A stretch of 47,128 bases of DNA from a bacterium (GCA_021810245.1 JAJZJF010000007.1:1-47128); one strand, 5' to 3'; shown: positions 1-10,591, counted from the first letter of the stretch. Notes: generated by a model not told the origin, from the sequence alone. A program made the numbers and translations.

Positions 1-1601
1 TTTTGCATTCCGTTCATCGCGGGCGGAGTTTGGTAATTGACTTGATAAAGGTTATCCTTGATTTTTTCGGCGCTCCATGGGCTTAAATCTCCCAATGGAG
101 ACCTGGGAACTCCCAAGGCTTGGGAAATGGTTTTTCCGCTTGAAGGTATCGGCCAGTTTTGGACCATCTCAATGGCGGAATCTTTAAAAGCTTTCTCCTG
201 TTCCGGAGGAAGAGAAGATTGAGCCGCCGGCGGAGCCGGCTTGGGCATCGAAAGTCCCAAAGCCGATCGGGAAGAAGAAAGAGGCCGCGAAGGCGCGGCT
301 GGTTTTGGTTTGGAAAACTCAAGGCCAGGAATCAAACCTAAGACGTAAGCCAAGGCAAACAAAGCCCCGCCCAAAACGATCAGAATAAAAAGCCAAGATC
401 CTTTTTTAGATTTCTTTGGCGCTTTGGCCGGGGCCACTTCGGGCTCCGATGAAGACTCAAAAAGGGAAGAACTATCAGAAGCCCCCGTTTCGGCCTGGGG
501 CTCTGTCGCGGCTCCCATTGAAATAGGAGAGCCCAAGAGGCTGTCTCCCCCAAGACTGGCAGGCTGATTCGCATCTATTGCCGGAGATGGAGAAGAAGAT
601 AAATTTGGATCGGGAACATTTCCAGTCGGCAAAATAAAGTCTGGAGCTGGATCGCTCGGCAACGGCGAAGTTGCCTCTCCCATCGAAACCATTGGGGAAG
701 CCCCTGGCATCGAAGACGGAGGAGCGAACGGAGAGGGAGGAAAACCCATATTTCCGGCTGAAGGTTCCACCGCAGCTACCGGCGAAACAGATTGAGGCAT
801 TGTGGAATCCAGGGAAGCGGCGGGAACAGATTCTTGCTTAAGCTTAACTTCCGAAATTTCATCTTTGAGCCCGTTAATCATGGCTCGCAACTCATCCAAA
901 GACGCACTTAAAACGGAGCTTTGAGAGTTTCCATTGACTTTTTCCGCTAACTCCTGGAAACGGGTGTTAAGATCGGCAATTTGAGCCGACAAATTTTGAC
1001 TTTCTTGACCGGCTTGAGAAAGCATCTCAAGTTTTTGGCTCAACTCTTCCATCAAACGCTTTTGCGAACGAGTCGCCTCTTCTAGCGGCGCCCATTGAGC
1101 GCGAGACTCGGCGGAAATTTGCTCGATATCGCCCTTTAAGGCCCCCAATGACGACAACGAGCTTTCCAGATTTTGTATCCGGCGGCTCCAATCCTCATTG
1201 TGCTGATTATTGCCATCGAATTTCGCGCGGAATTCATCCAACTCTCTTCGCGCCTCTTTAAAAGATTCCTGAAGCTGGTTAACGCTTTGCCCCAAAGCCC
1301 CCAATTTTTCATGGACAGCGCCTAATAAGCTCAATTCCTTAATTAAAAGAGCGTCGCCCCCAGGTTCTGGACTTAAAGTCGGTTGACTTTGCAAAACCGG
1401 AAGAGGCGATTTTGGCTTAGACAACGCCTGCTGAATGGGAGGCATTAAACTGGCCCTTTGCCAATCGCCAGCGTCAGTGCCTTGCCGACCCTCGGGGCAA
1501 ACCAAGGCATCGCCGGAAAAATCAGGGCGAGACAACAACTCTTCGATTGAAAAAGGGCCGATGACTTGATTATTTTGAAAAATCCAATATCGCTCGCTCA
1601 T
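1..1601 (-). CDS. GYF-like (GYF_2/DUF4339-type) N-terminal domain, coiled coil, Pro/Ser-rich linker and single TM protein; 3' end outside window
   Basis: Open minus frame from ATG at 1601 to the window edge, absent from the ORF track because it has no stop inside the window. N-term MSERYWIFQNNQVIGPFSIEELLSRPDF..; TM segment GSWLFILIVLGGALFALAYVLGLIPG. Confidence 0.8.
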   Translation of the reverse strand, partial: MSERYWIFQNNQVIGPFSIEELLSRPDFSGDALVCPEGRQGTDAGDWQRASLMPPIQQALSKPKSPLPVLQSQPTLSPEPGGDALLIKELSLLGAVHEKLGALGQSVNQLQESFKEARRELDEFRAKFDGNNQHNEDWSRRIQNLESSLSSLGALKGDIEQISAESRAQWAPLEEATRSQKRLMEELSQKLEMLSQAGQESQNLSAQIADLNTRFQELAEKVNGNSQSSVLSASLDELRAMINGLKDEISEVKLKQESVPAASLDSTMPQSVSPVAAVEPSAGNMGFPPSPFAPPSSMPGASPMVSMGEATSPLPSDPAPDFILPTGNVPDPNLSSSPSPAIDANQPASLGGDSLLGSPISMGAATEPQAETGASDSSSLFESSSEPEVAPAKAPKKSKKGSWLFILIVLGGALFALAYVLGLIPGLEFSKPKPAAPSRPLSSSRSALGLSMPKPAPPAAQSSLPPEQEKAFKDSAIEMVQNWPIPSSGKTISQALGVPRSPLGDLSPWSAEKIKDNLYQVNYQTPPAMNGMQ

Positions 1602-1708
1602 AGGACCTCAAAGCCTCCCAAAGTTTGGCATCTCAGAAAAAGTATAACAACTCTAGCTCACAAATCAATGACAAATTTGTTACGCCCGCTATATTCTATA
1701 CTTCTCTT

Positions 1709-3433
1709 ATGGGAAAAACATGGGGATTGTTTTTAATTTTACTCGCCCGCCCGGCTTTCTGCGCTCAAACCAAGACCTTCGTTCTTGCCCAGGTCGACGA
1801 AATCACAAGCCTTGATCCGGCTTATCCATATGACAATGCTAGTCAAAATATTATTTTTAACGTCTACGATACGCTTCTAGGGTTGGACCCAAAATCTCAC
1901 GGACGTCTTATCCCTAAAATCGCGACCGCGGTTCCCTCGCGCAAAAATGGCGGTATTTCCAAAAACGGCAGCATCTACCGATTTCATATTCGCGAGAATA
2001 TCCGCTTTCAAGACGGACGGCTTTTATCTCCCGAGGATGTTCGCTATTCTCTGCTCCGTTTTATGCTCATGGACCGGCCCGGCGGCCCCTCGAGCCTTCT
2101 GCTAGAACCCATTTTAGGAATCAGCTCAACCCGCGAGACAGGAGTTTCTCTCAAATCCATTTTCGATGCCGCCCAAAAAGCCGTTCGCGTTGAAGGAAAC
2201 GATGTCGTCATTACGCTTAAGCGTCCCTTTGCTCCTTTCTTATCGATTATGGCTCGCTGGTCCTACATCCTTCCAAAAAGCTGGGCCGTTGAACATGGAG
2301 ACTGGGACGAAACATGGGCGTCTTTTCCCCATTTCAACAACCCCCAAGAAGACCGCAGCTATTTGCGCAATCATATGGACGGGAGCGGGCCATTTAAGCT
2401 CGCGCGGTGGGACCCAATCTCTAAATACGTGATTCTCGAGCGCAACGACAATTATTGGAGAAAGCCCGCCTCTCTATCTCGGGTGATTATCCGAACTATT
2501 CCGGAATTTTCAACCCAAAAACTAATGCTCAAAACCGGGGATGCCGACGCCATCAGCGTGTCTCCTGTTTTCTTAAGCGAGGTCTCTAGTCTCCCAAACG
2601 TAAAAATCATTCCCCACCTTCCGCGCTTAACCACCGATCCGGTATTTTTCTTTACTTTCCGCGTCAATCCAATGGCGAATCGAGATATCGGCTCGGGCCG
2701 CTTGGGAGAAAATGGGATACCGCCGGATTTTTTCTCCGATCGCGATGTCCGCCTCGGCATGAGTTACGCCTTTGACGCCCAGATCTTTGTCCGCGACGCG
2801 CTCAAGGGCGAAGGAGTCAGAGCTAAAAGCGTGGTTCCCCCCGCGCTTTTACAGACAAGCGCCCATTTCCCTTACCGATCTTATAATCCCCAAAAAGCGA
2901 TCTCGCATTTTAAGCGGGCTTTTAACGGAGAGCTTTGGAAGAAAGGATTTCATTTCACCCTCACCTATAACGTCGGCTCTGAAAACCGCATGGCGGCGGC
3001 TCTTATCCTTAAGAAAAGCGTGGAATCTCTCAATCCAAAATTTCACATCGACATTCGCGGCCTTGACTGGCCCTCTTTCTTGGATAAAAGCGAAAAACAT
3101 TTAATGCCGATTTTTATGCGCGGCTGGTACGCCGATTATCCAAACGCCTATAATTTCTTCTACGCGTTTTTTGACTCAAACGGCCGATATCCTCTCGAAC
3201 AGCGATATCAAGACCCTCAGATGGATCGCCTCCTCGAAAAATTTGCCTCGGCCCATAATCGTCAGCGACAAAAGGAATTAGAGGAAAAAATTCTCAAACT
3301 CGCCAACTATGACGCGCCCAATATCCCGGTCGCGCACCCAACGGACATTTACGCTCTGAGAAGCGATGTCAAAGTCTTTTATGACAACCCTATTGCCTTG
3401 GGACTCGATTATTATTATATAAGGAAGAGATGA
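1709..3433 (+). CDS. ABC transporter substrate-binding protein, family 5 (peptide/nickel type)
   Basis: MGKTWGLFLILLARPAFCAQ signal peptide followed by SBP_bac_5-like sequence (ITSLDPAYPYDNAS.., YRFHIRENIRFQDGRLLSPEDVRYSL). ORF track start 1625 (TTG) precedes the signal peptide; ATG 1709 preferred. Confidence 0.85.
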   Translation: MGKTWGLFLILLARPAFCAQTKTFVLAQVDEITSLDPAYPYDNASQNIIFNVYDTLLGLDPKSHGRLIPKIATAVPSRKNGGISKNGSIYRFHIRENIRFQDGRLLSPEDVRYSLLRFMLMDRPGGPSSLLLEPILGISSTRETGVSLKSIFDAAQKAVRVEGNDVVITLKRPFAPFLSIMARWSYILPKSWAVEHGDWDETWASFPHFNNPQEDRSYLRNHMDGSGPFKLARWDPISKYVILERNDNYWRKPASLSRVIIRTIPEFSTQKLMLKTGDADAISVSPVFLSEVSSLPNVKIIPHLPRLTTDPVFFFTFRVNPMANRDIGSGRLGENGIPPDFFSDRDVRLGMSYAFDAQIFVRDALKGEGVRAKSVVPPALLQTSAHFPYRSYNPQKAISHFKRAFNGELWKKGFHFTLTYNVGSENRMAAALILKKSVESLNPKFHIDIRGLDWPSFLDKSEKHLMPIFMRGWYADYPNAYNFFYAFFDSNGRYPLEQRYQDPQMDRLLEKFASAHNRQRQKELEEKILKLANYDAPNIPVAHPTDIYALRSDVKVFYDNPIALGLDYYYIRKR

Positions 3434-4077
3434 AGGCCCTAGAGCGCGTCAACCGGGCTCAAAAGATAATCAGGGGGCTTAAAACCCTTTATCCGGACGC
3501 CCACTGCGAACTTAATTTTCGCTCCCCCTGGGAACTCGCCGTCGCTACGATTCTGTCGGCCCAATGCACGGACAAAAGAGTCAATTCCATCACTCCCGCT
3601 CTTTTTAAAAGATATCCCACGATTGAAGACTACGCCAGAGCCGATATTCATGAACTTGAGTCCTTGATTCGCTCAACCGGCTTTTTCCGCTCAAAGGCTT
3701 TATCCATTCAACAATCGGCGAGGACCCTTCTCAAGGATTTTAACGGTCAAATTCCAAAAACTATCCACGAATTAACTCAATTACGCGGCGTGGCCAGAAA
3801 AACGGCCAACGTCATTCTAGGAACGGCTTTTGGCCTCGCGGAAGGAATCGTTGTTGACACTCATGTCAAACGGGTGTCTTTCCGACTAGGGTTGACCCAA
3901 AAAACCAACCCCGTTCCCATTGAAAGAGATCTGATGTCCCTTATTCCAAAGGAAGAATGGATTTTTTTCGGACACGCTCTGGTCAGGCACGGAAGACAAG
4001 TCTGCGCGGCGCGAAAACCCCGATGCGCATCATGCCTATTGAAGACTCTTTGCCCCTATGGGATTAAAAACTCATGA
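3430..4077 (+). CDS. nth: endonuclease III
   Basis: HhH motif LRGVARKTANVILG, VDTHVKRVSFRLGL, C-terminal FeS cysteines C-x6-C-x2-C-x5-C. ATGA overlap with upstream CDS. Confidence 0.95.
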   Translation: MKALERVNRAQKIIRGLKTLYPDAHCELNFRSPWELAVATILSAQCTDKRVNSITPALFKRYPTIEDYARADIHELESLIRSTGFFRSKALSIQQSARTLLKDFNGQIPKTIHELTQLRGVARKTANVILGTAFGLAEGIVVDTHVKRVSFRLGLTQKTNPVPIERDLMSLIPKEEWIFFGHALVRHGRQVCAARKPRCASCLLKTLCPYGIKNS

Positions 4078-4146
4078 ACCCCGCTTTTTACCGTTTTTTT
4101 ACCATTCTGTCACAAATTCGATACAAACAAGGAGAATCATAATCTT

Positions 4147-5256
4147 ATGGCAGACAAAGAACTGACTTTAAACCAACTTTTATCGGAAGCGATCGCGGTG
4201 GGCGGAAGCGATCTTCATTTAGTCCACGGCTCATCTCCCATGGTCCGGGTTTCGGGCGAAATAGCGGCGTTGAAACACCCCGCCTTAAGCTCGGATGAAA
4301 TCATGACCTTGCTAAAACCATTTATCGACCAAAATGAGATGGACGCCTTTAAACGAGAGCTTCACCTCCATTTTTCAAGGAGTATCGACTCTTTGGGTAG
4401 ATTTCGTTTCTCCCTTTACTACGCGCTGGGAACGGTGGGGGCAACCATACGAATCATCACCAGCAAAATTTATCCATTAGCGACGCTAGGGCTTCCCCCC
4501 ATTGTCGGCAATTTGATCACCAGAAAAACAGGCATTATCCTAGTCACTGGGCCCACCGGAAGCGGGAAAAGCACGACCATGGCGGCAATGCTTGAACATC
4601 TTAACCAAAGCGGAAGGCCGCAAAAAATAATCACCATTGAAGACCCCATCGAGACTATTTTTAAACCCGCTCGCTGCATTTTCGTTCAAAGGGAAGTGGG
4701 CACCGATACCCCTTCATTTGAAACGGGAACGTTAGACGCGCTAAGGCAAGACCCCGATATTCTGTGCATCGGAGAATTAAGAGACTCAAAATCCATCCAG
4801 GCCGCGATGCTGGCTGCCGAAACCGGGCACTTGGTCATCACGACCCTGCATACCCGCGACGCGTCCAAAACGGCCCAAAGAATCATCTCTTCTTTTCCGG
4901 AAGCCGACCAACAAGCCTTAAGCGAACAATTCGCTTCCACCATTGAAGCCGTCATATCCCAGGAACTATTGCCAAGAGCCGATGGGAAAGGAATGGTGAT
5001 TGCGCCTGAAATTTTACTTGCCACCTCCGCTGTCCGACAACTCATCCGCGAACGCCGTTTGGAAGCTATTAACGATGCGATTCAATCAGGGGCCAGCGTC
5101 GGAATGGTTTCCAAAGACATGTGGTTAAAAAATCTCTTGCAGAAAAATATTATTTCCCGTGAAACCGCTCTCGGGGCGGCCCACAGCGCTGAAATGCTCG
5201 ATGAAAAAAATAAGGCTGCGCAGCCCAAGGAAAATGTATTTTTCCGGAAACTTTAG
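4147..5256 (+). CDS. pilT: type IV pilus retraction ATPase PilT family
   Basis: Walker A GPTGSGKST, IEDPIE, GELRDSKSIQAAMLAAETGHLVITTLHT; SD aaggag upstream. Confidence 0.9.
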   Translation: MADKELTLNQLLSEAIAVGGSDLHLVHGSSPMVRVSGEIAALKHPALSSDEIMTLLKPFIDQNEMDAFKRELHLHFSRSIDSLGRFRFSLYYALGTVGATIRIITSKIYPLATLGLPPIVGNLITRKTGIILVTGPTGSGKSTTMAAMLEHLNQSGRPQKIITIEDPIETIFKPARCIFVQREVGTDTPSFETGTLDALRQDPDILCIGELRDSKSIQAAMLAAETGHLVITTLHTRDASKTAQRIISSFPEADQQALSEQFASTIEAVISQELLPRADGKGMVIAPEILLATSAVRQLIRERRLEAINDAIQSGASVGMVSKDMWLKNLLQKNIISRETALGAAHSAEMLDEKNKAAQPKENVFFRKL

Positions 5257-5259
5257 GCC

Positions 5260-6105
5260 TTAGTGAATCCCTAGAGCCTGTCGCGTTTTTTGAGAGAAGG
5301 ACTCTAAGTCTTGAGCCCTATAAAAGGGAACTTCGCTTAAGCGCTTAATCCCGCCCCAAGCGATGAGTTTTTGGCCGTCCTCAAGAAAAATTCCCGGATA
5401 GATCTTGCCCGAGGCGACAACCAAGCGGCCTTGCGCCCGGTTGACGACCCCGTCAAAATCGGGGCCATAGAGCCGGATAAAATCTCTAAGCTCGGAAATA
5501 AAGGGGACTTGGTCAGAAACGCGGTAAAGCAAATAGGGATCACGCGAAAAAAGAACGGAGTCAAAAGCGGTTTTTTCCGCTTCTCCATGCATGAGCTTGC
5601 GCCCAATTCCCTCCGCGAATAATTTTTGCGCCTCAAGGACGCTGGAATTAAAATCACGCGCGAATTTAGCATCTTTAACGCCGTATTCCACCGCAAACAA
5701 GACGCGGTTGACCCGCGCGTAAAAAAGGCTGTCTTCCGTTTTAATCGGGAGATCTAAAGAGGCAATGGATAAGGCACGAATAAAATCTAAAGCAAGACTC
5801 GGAGAAAAATCGCCGTTCAAAGCATTTCTGCTAAACACAAACCGGGAATTGGGAGAGAATATGTAAGCAGCCAAGCGATTTTTTTTGACAGGTCCGATAA
5901 AAACCGGAATAAAGGTCGTTTCAGCCAAAAGCTTCCGCCCGATTTCCGTCTTGGAAATTTCTCTTTTGAGTCTTTCCAGATTGCGCGCTTCGGGCAACGA
6001 TAAATTCCTTTCGGAAAAACCCAAATCCGCGGGAGAAACCGCCGGTTGAGCAAATGAAAGACCGCCGCAAACGCCCAGAAAAAACCCCGCGAGAAGACCT
6101 TTCAA
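5260..6105 (-). CDS. hypothetical secreted protein
   Basis: N-terminal signal MKGLLAGFFLGVCGGLSFAQ; 4-nt overlap with upstream CDS. Confidence 0.7.
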   Translation of the reverse strand: MKGLLAGFFLGVCGGLSFAQPAVSPADLGFSERNLSLPEARNLERLKREISKTEIGRKLLAETTFIPVFIGPVKKNRLAAYIFSPNSRFVFSRNALNGDFSPSLALDFIRALSIASLDLPIKTEDSLFYARVNRVLFAVEYGVKDAKFARDFNSSVLEAQKLFAEGIGRKLMHGEAEKTAFDSVLFSRDPYLLYRVSDQVPFISELRDFIRLYGPDFDGVVNRAQGRLVVASGKIYPGIFLEDGQKLIAWGGIKRLSEVPFYRAQDLESFSQKTRQALGIH

Positions 6106-7517
6106 ATCGCCTTATCCACCGCCGCCAGATCAAGGGCGCTAAGCGCTTCTGATACGCGAGAAAACTTTTCGCGCGTCTTGCCTTTCTTTTTTCCCGCTTC
6201 CATTTCGATTTTATCGAGTTTTTGCCAATCGGAAAAAGAGACAAATCGGAGACGCTTTTGACGCAGAAAATCTTCTATCGAATCTGATTTATTTAAGGCG
6301 CCAATATCCCAGCCGAATTTTCCCGCCAAGGCGTCTTCCAGCGCCGCTTTGACTGTGGCGACCGAGTCGGCGCGGTTAGTGCCGATAAGCCCGCTAGGGC
6401 CTCTTTTAGCCCAGCCGACCACATATTCTCCCAAGCGCGGAATTTTAAAATCCGAAGAGAAAACGCGCCCTTCCCGATTCGGGATTTTCCCGGATTTTGG
6501 ATCAAATGGAACTTCTGGAATGGGGGTCCCCCGGTATCCGACTGAACGAAAAACAAGACCTACCGGCAAAGTTTCAAACTGCCCAGTCCCCAAAGCCTTG
6601 GCCTTTCCATTTTCGTCAGAGACCAGTCTGTTTTTCTCAATTTTGAGCGCTATGACCCTGCCGTTTGAGGCCTCCACTTGAACCGGAGAAACGCAAAAGC
6701 GAAGCCTGATTTTTCTGGGCTTTTTCCCCTCGCCCATCTTGGCTTGGGCTTGGACATAATCGACATTTTTTTTATTCTCGGGATCCAGATAATCGGTCTT
6801 TGAAACTTCATCTAAGCGGGCCTCTTCTTCCCGAATCACTAAATCCGCCGTCGTCAGGCTTCCGAGTTCTTTAATTTCCGCCGGAGAATACGCCGCTTGG
6901 GCTGGCCCACGGCGGCCCAAAAGATAAATCGTCTTAATGTTACTTTTTCTCAAGGCTTCAAGCGCGTATTCGGCGATATCGGTCTTGGCCAAAATTTCAG
7001 GGTCCTCGGCTAAGATTCTGGCGACATCGATTGCGACATTGCCGACTCCCACAATCGCCGCGCTTTCGCAGGATAAATCGAACGATTGATCTCGGTAATC
7101 GGGATGCCCATTATACCACCCCACAAAAGCGGTCGCGGAATGGCTTCCGGGCAAATCTTCCCCGGGAATTCCCATTTTCCGATCCGTTTCGGCTCCAACC
7201 GCATAGACGATTTGATGATAGCGCTCCTTGAGATCGGAAACCTGGATATCTTTCCCCAATTTGATATTCCCAAAAAAACGGAAGCCCGGCAACTGCGCGG
7301 TTTTTTCATAGACCGCGCTCACGGCCTTGATTTTCTGGTGATCCGGAGCGACGCCGCCGCGGACAAGACCGTAGGGGGTGGGCAAACGATCGAACATATC
7401 CACCTCAAGCGGAATCTCTTTTTGTTTAAGAAGGGCCTCGGCGGCATAAAAACCCGATGGACCGGAACCGATCACCGCCACACGCAAAGGATTTCGAGAA
7501 ATGCCGTTTTGTTTCAT
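6102..7517 (-). CDS. FprA-like ferredoxin/adrenodoxin NADP+ reductase
   Basis: RVAVIGSGPSGFYAAEALLK, DRLPTPYGLVRGGVAPDHQKIK, VGWAKRGPSGLIGTNRADS. Confidence 0.9.
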   Translation of the reverse strand: MKQNGISRNPLRVAVIGSGPSGFYAAEALLKQKEIPLEVDMFDRLPTPYGLVRGGVAPDHQKIKAVSAVYEKTAQLPGFRFFGNIKLGKDIQVSDLKERYHQIVYAVGAETDRKMGIPGEDLPGSHSATAFVGWYNGHPDYRDQSFDLSCESAAIVGVGNVAIDVARILAEDPEILAKTDIAEYALEALRKSNIKTIYLLGRRGPAQAAYSPAEIKELGSLTTADLVIREEEARLDEVSKTDYLDPENKKNVDYVQAQAKMGEGKKPRKIRLRFCVSPVQVEASNGRVIALKIEKNRLVSDENGKAKALGTGQFETLPVGLVFRSVGYRGTPIPEVPFDPKSGKIPNREGRVFSSDFKIPRLGEYVVGWAKRGPSGLIGTNRADSVATVKAALEDALAGKFGWDIGALNKSDSIEDFLRQKRLRFVSFSDWQKLDKIEMEAGKKKGKTREKFSRVSEALSALDLAAVDKAI

Positions 7518-7577
7518 AACGCCCCCCTTTTAAGCCGTCTAATAAGTAAAATATTTAAAGTGGAGCGTAATCAAGCG

Positions 7578-9137
7578 ATGAGCGATTTACCCGTCGAGAC
7601 CCTGCCGGAGCTTCTCAGGCAAAGAGCCAAAGAGGCCCCGGACAAACCTTTTCTTTTCTTCAAAGACCAGGTTTGGACCCGAAAAGAGCTTGATCTCGCC
7701 TCGGATGCCATCGCCCGAAAGCTCGAAGACCTTCAAATCACAACCGGAGAGCGCGCGGCGTTGATTCTCCCCAATGGCCCGGAGTTTATCATCCATTTCT
7801 TTGGAATTTTAAAGGCGGGCGGCATCGCCGTTCCGGTGAATACCGCTCTCAAGGAAGAAGAAATTTCGTTTATCCTCAAAGACTCCGGCGCTTCCGTTTT
7901 ATTAATCGGGTCCGAGCATAAGGCTTCAGGCAACCCCTTTAAACACATTCCAACTCTCAAGACAGTTTTAAGCATTCCCATTGGAGAAAAAAAGAGTTTT
8001 TGGCTGGACTTAGGCCCTGCCTTCCTCGCAAAAGCGTGCCGGAGATTCTCTGGGAATGGTTCCAACTCCCCGCTCCCCGATTCCGCGACGCTGATCTACA
8101 CCTCGGGAACGACCGGTTTTCCCAAGGGCGCGGAATTGACTCATCGCAATTATCTTTTTGACGTCGAAAAATTCGTCGCGGCGACCCAGATGAATGAATC
8201 AGACCGATTTTTGTGTTTCTTGCCGCTTTTCCATGTCAACGCTCAAGTGGTCACCCTTTTATCTCCGCTTTATTGCGGCGGGGCGATGGTCTTGATGGAC
8301 AAATTTTCGCCGAAAGAATTTTTTGAAACCCTCTCCGCGAAAAAAGCCACCGCCTTTAGCGGAGTTCCCTCGGTTTATTCCGTCCTACTGGGAATTCCGG
8401 AATCCGCCAACTATGATTTGTCGTCTCTTCGCTTTTGCATCTGCGGCGCCGCCCCGATGCCGGTCGAGGTTTTTGAGCGCTTTGAGAAAAAATTTAACGC
8501 TTATATCTTGGAAGGATACGGGCTTTCCGAAGGAACCTGCGTGTCCTCGATCAACCCGCCGCCGCCCCAGAAAAGAAAAATCGGCTCTATCGGACTTCCT
8601 CTTAAGCATCAGGAAATGAAAATTTTAGACGCCAATGACCGTCAACTCCCACGCGGAGAGACTGGAGAAATCGCCGTCAAGGGCGAGAATGTCATGAAAG
8701 GTTATTGGAATAATCCCGAGGCGACACTCAAGACCATCAGAAACGGCTGGCTTTACACCGGAGATATGGGATATCAGGACCAAGACGGGTTTTTCTTTAT
8801 CGTCGGACGCTCTAAAGAGATGATTATCCGCGGCGGAGAAAATATTTATCCCAAGGAAGTCGAAGAAGCCCTCTATCGCCATCCTGCGATCCTTGAGGCC
8901 GCCGTCATCGGTCTTCCCAACGAGCGTTGGGGAGAAGAAGTCGCGGCCTTTGTCGTTTTAAAAGAAGGCCAGGGTTTGAGCGCCAAGGATATCCGCGAAT
9001 TTATTAAAGATAAAATCGCCGATTATAAAATTCCACGCAGAATCGAGATCGTCCTTGCGCTTCCCAAAACGGCGACTGGAAAGATCCAAAAGCTAAAACT
9101 CAGAGCCGAAATAATGTCCCGGGAGAGACTCAAATAA
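7578..9137 (+). CDS. AMP-dependent acyl-CoA synthetase/ligase
   Basis: P-loop YTSGTTGFPKGAELTHRN, GYGLSEG, YTGDMGYQDQDGF, KTATGKIQK. ORF track start 7086 runs antisense into the reductase gene; ATG 7578 preferred. Confidence 0.92.
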   Translation: MSDLPVETLPELLRQRAKEAPDKPFLFFKDQVWTRKELDLASDAIARKLEDLQITTGERAALILPNGPEFIIHFFGILKAGGIAVPVNTALKEEEISFILKDSGASVLLIGSEHKASGNPFKHIPTLKTVLSIPIGEKKSFWLDLGPAFLAKACRRFSGNGSNSPLPDSATLIYTSGTTGFPKGAELTHRNYLFDVEKFVAATQMNESDRFLCFLPLFHVNAQVVTLLSPLYCGGAMVLMDKFSPKEFFETLSAKKATAFSGVPSVYSVLLGIPESANYDLSSLRFCICGAAPMPVEVFERFEKKFNAYILEGYGLSEGTCVSSINPPPPQKRKIGSIGLPLKHQEMKILDANDRQLPRGETGEIAVKGENVMKGYWNNPEATLKTIRNGWLYTGDMGYQDQDGFFFIVGRSKEMIIRGGENIYPKEVEEALYRHPAILEAAVIGLPNERWGEEVAAFVVLKEGQGLSAKDIREFIKDKIADYKIPRRIEIVLALPKTATGKIQKLKLRAEIMSRERLK

Positions 9138-10453
9138 GAAATTTTGATGTCGTCGTTATCGGGGGAGGAATCACGGGCGCAGGGCTGGCTCGGGATTTAT
9201 CCATGCGCGGGCTTAAAACCCTCATCCTTGAAAAAAAATCCTTCGGGCAAGCGACGACGGCTTCTTCTTCCCATATGATCCACGGCGGGCTCCGCTATTT
9301 AATGTATGACCGCCTGACCACTCAAATCACCTGCTGGGATTCCGGCAATATTCTTCAAATCGCCGGGAAAAATCTAATCCGCCTGCCGATTATTTGGCCC
9401 GTCTATCAAGGCCATGCGCACGGAATCGAAACCGTCGAAACCCTGCTGGAGTCTTATGATCAATTCCAGCCCATGAAAGGCGGGCTCAAGCATTTAAGAC
9501 TCTCCAAAGAAGAAACTCTTTCCTTGATTCCCGGCCTGAGAGAGGAAGGCCTCATCGGCGCGGTTTCTTTTGATGAGTGGTGGGTGGATCCGGTTGAACT
9601 CGTTAAAAAAAATCTTGAATCCGCCCGGAAATATGGAGCCGAAATCGAAGAAGGCCGCGGTCTTGACGAGTTCATCTTAAAAGACCGCCGAATGATTGGC
9701 CTTAAATCAAGCGGAGAAGAAATTCACGCGAAAATTCTCATCAACGCCGCCGGGCCCTGGATCGACGAAGTGGCGGGTTTGGCCGATATCCATATCCCTC
9801 TTCGCCTGCAAAAGGGGACGCATCTGGTCTACAAAGAGAAGCTCTCCGCCTTTGGCCTTCTCCTTCAAACCCTGGACCAAAGATATATCTTCGTCATTCC
9901 CTCTCCTCAAGGAACTCTCATTGGCCCGACCGATATCGCCACCGCTGAAAAGCCTGGGCGGATCACAACTTCCGAGGAAGAAATTCAGTACCTGCTTAAA
10001 ACGGCCCTCCACTATTTGCCGTCATGGCCGGCCAAATATGATTCGACCATTGTCGGCGCGCGCCCGATTTTAGCGCAAAAAGGAAATGAGAAACTTCTCT
10101 CGCGCGGTTTTGAGGTCTTAGATCACGAGAAAAGAGACGGCCTGGGCGGATTCATCACCATCGGCGGCGGAAAAATGTCGGACTTTAGGCTCATGGCCGA
10201 AGAAACCTCCAATCTCGCCTGCGAAAAGCTGGGAATTAAAAACTCTTGCCGCACCGCGCTTGAAACCTTGGACGGAGAAACCCTTGCCCCATCCCCATTT
10301 AGGCGTCCCTCATCCATTCTTGAAGGCTTCTTAAAAGCCCGCCCCCATTTGCGCGAAGCCCACGCCTTTTCCCATCTGGCCTTCGCCTTTTTAAGGCACT
10401 TGTCCCACTCCCACCCCAAAAGCGCGGAATTTAAGTCTTATTATTCGGTTTAG
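9134..10453 (+). CDS. FAD-dependent glycerol-3-phosphate dehydrogenase (GlpD/GlpA-like); start codon uncertain
   Basis: FDVVVIGGGITGAGLARDLSMRGLKTLILEKKSFGQATTASSS..HGGLRYL. The FAD motif lies upstream of the first ATG (9203); candidate ATA start at 9134. Confidence 0.85.
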   Translation: MRNFDVVVIGGGITGAGLARDLSMRGLKTLILEKKSFGQATTASSSHMIHGGLRYLMYDRLTTQITCWDSGNILQIAGKNLIRLPIIWPVYQGHAHGIETVETLLESYDQFQPMKGGLKHLRLSKEETLSLIPGLREEGLIGAVSFDEWWVDPVELVKKNLESARKYGAEIEEGRGLDEFILKDRRMIGLKSSGEEIHAKILINAAGPWIDEVAGLADIHIPLRLQKGTHLVYKEKLSAFGLLLQTLDQRYIFVIPSPQGTLIGPTDIATAEKPGRITTSEEEIQYLLKTALHYLPSWPAKYDSTIVGARPILAQKGNEKLLSRGFEVLDHEKRDGLGGFITIGGGKMSDFRLMAEETSNLACEKLGIKNSCRTALETLDGETLAPSPFRRPSSILEGFLKARPHLREAHAFSHLAFAFLRHLSHSHPKSAEFKSYYSV

Positions 10454-10507
10454 AACCCCCTAAAAAATCTTTTCAAAACAAAGAGTTGAATAGAAAAATC
10501 AGAGAAC

Positions 10508-10591
10508 ATGCTTCTTAACTCCTTCGTTTTAAACGCCAATCAGCGTTTTTTGAAGGGTTTGCGTGAGCTGGCGGGACCGCGTCGCGGCGAT
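10508..10591. repeat. copy A of an imperfect ~84-bp direct repeat
   Basis: Hand alignment to 11283-11363: about 68/81 aligned bases identical plus one 3-nt gap. Confidence 0.85.

Noticed and set aside
1671-1680. ACAAATTTGT palindrome in the divergent gap upstream of the SBP gene
   Set aside because: Ten-bp AT-rich palindromes are expected by chance in a region like this; no second copy or promoter logic found.
7086-7577. N-terminal 164-aa extension of the acyl-CoA synthetase ORF in the track
   Set aside because: It runs antisense through the FprA-like gene and has no family-like sequence; ATG 7578 begins the recognisable protein.
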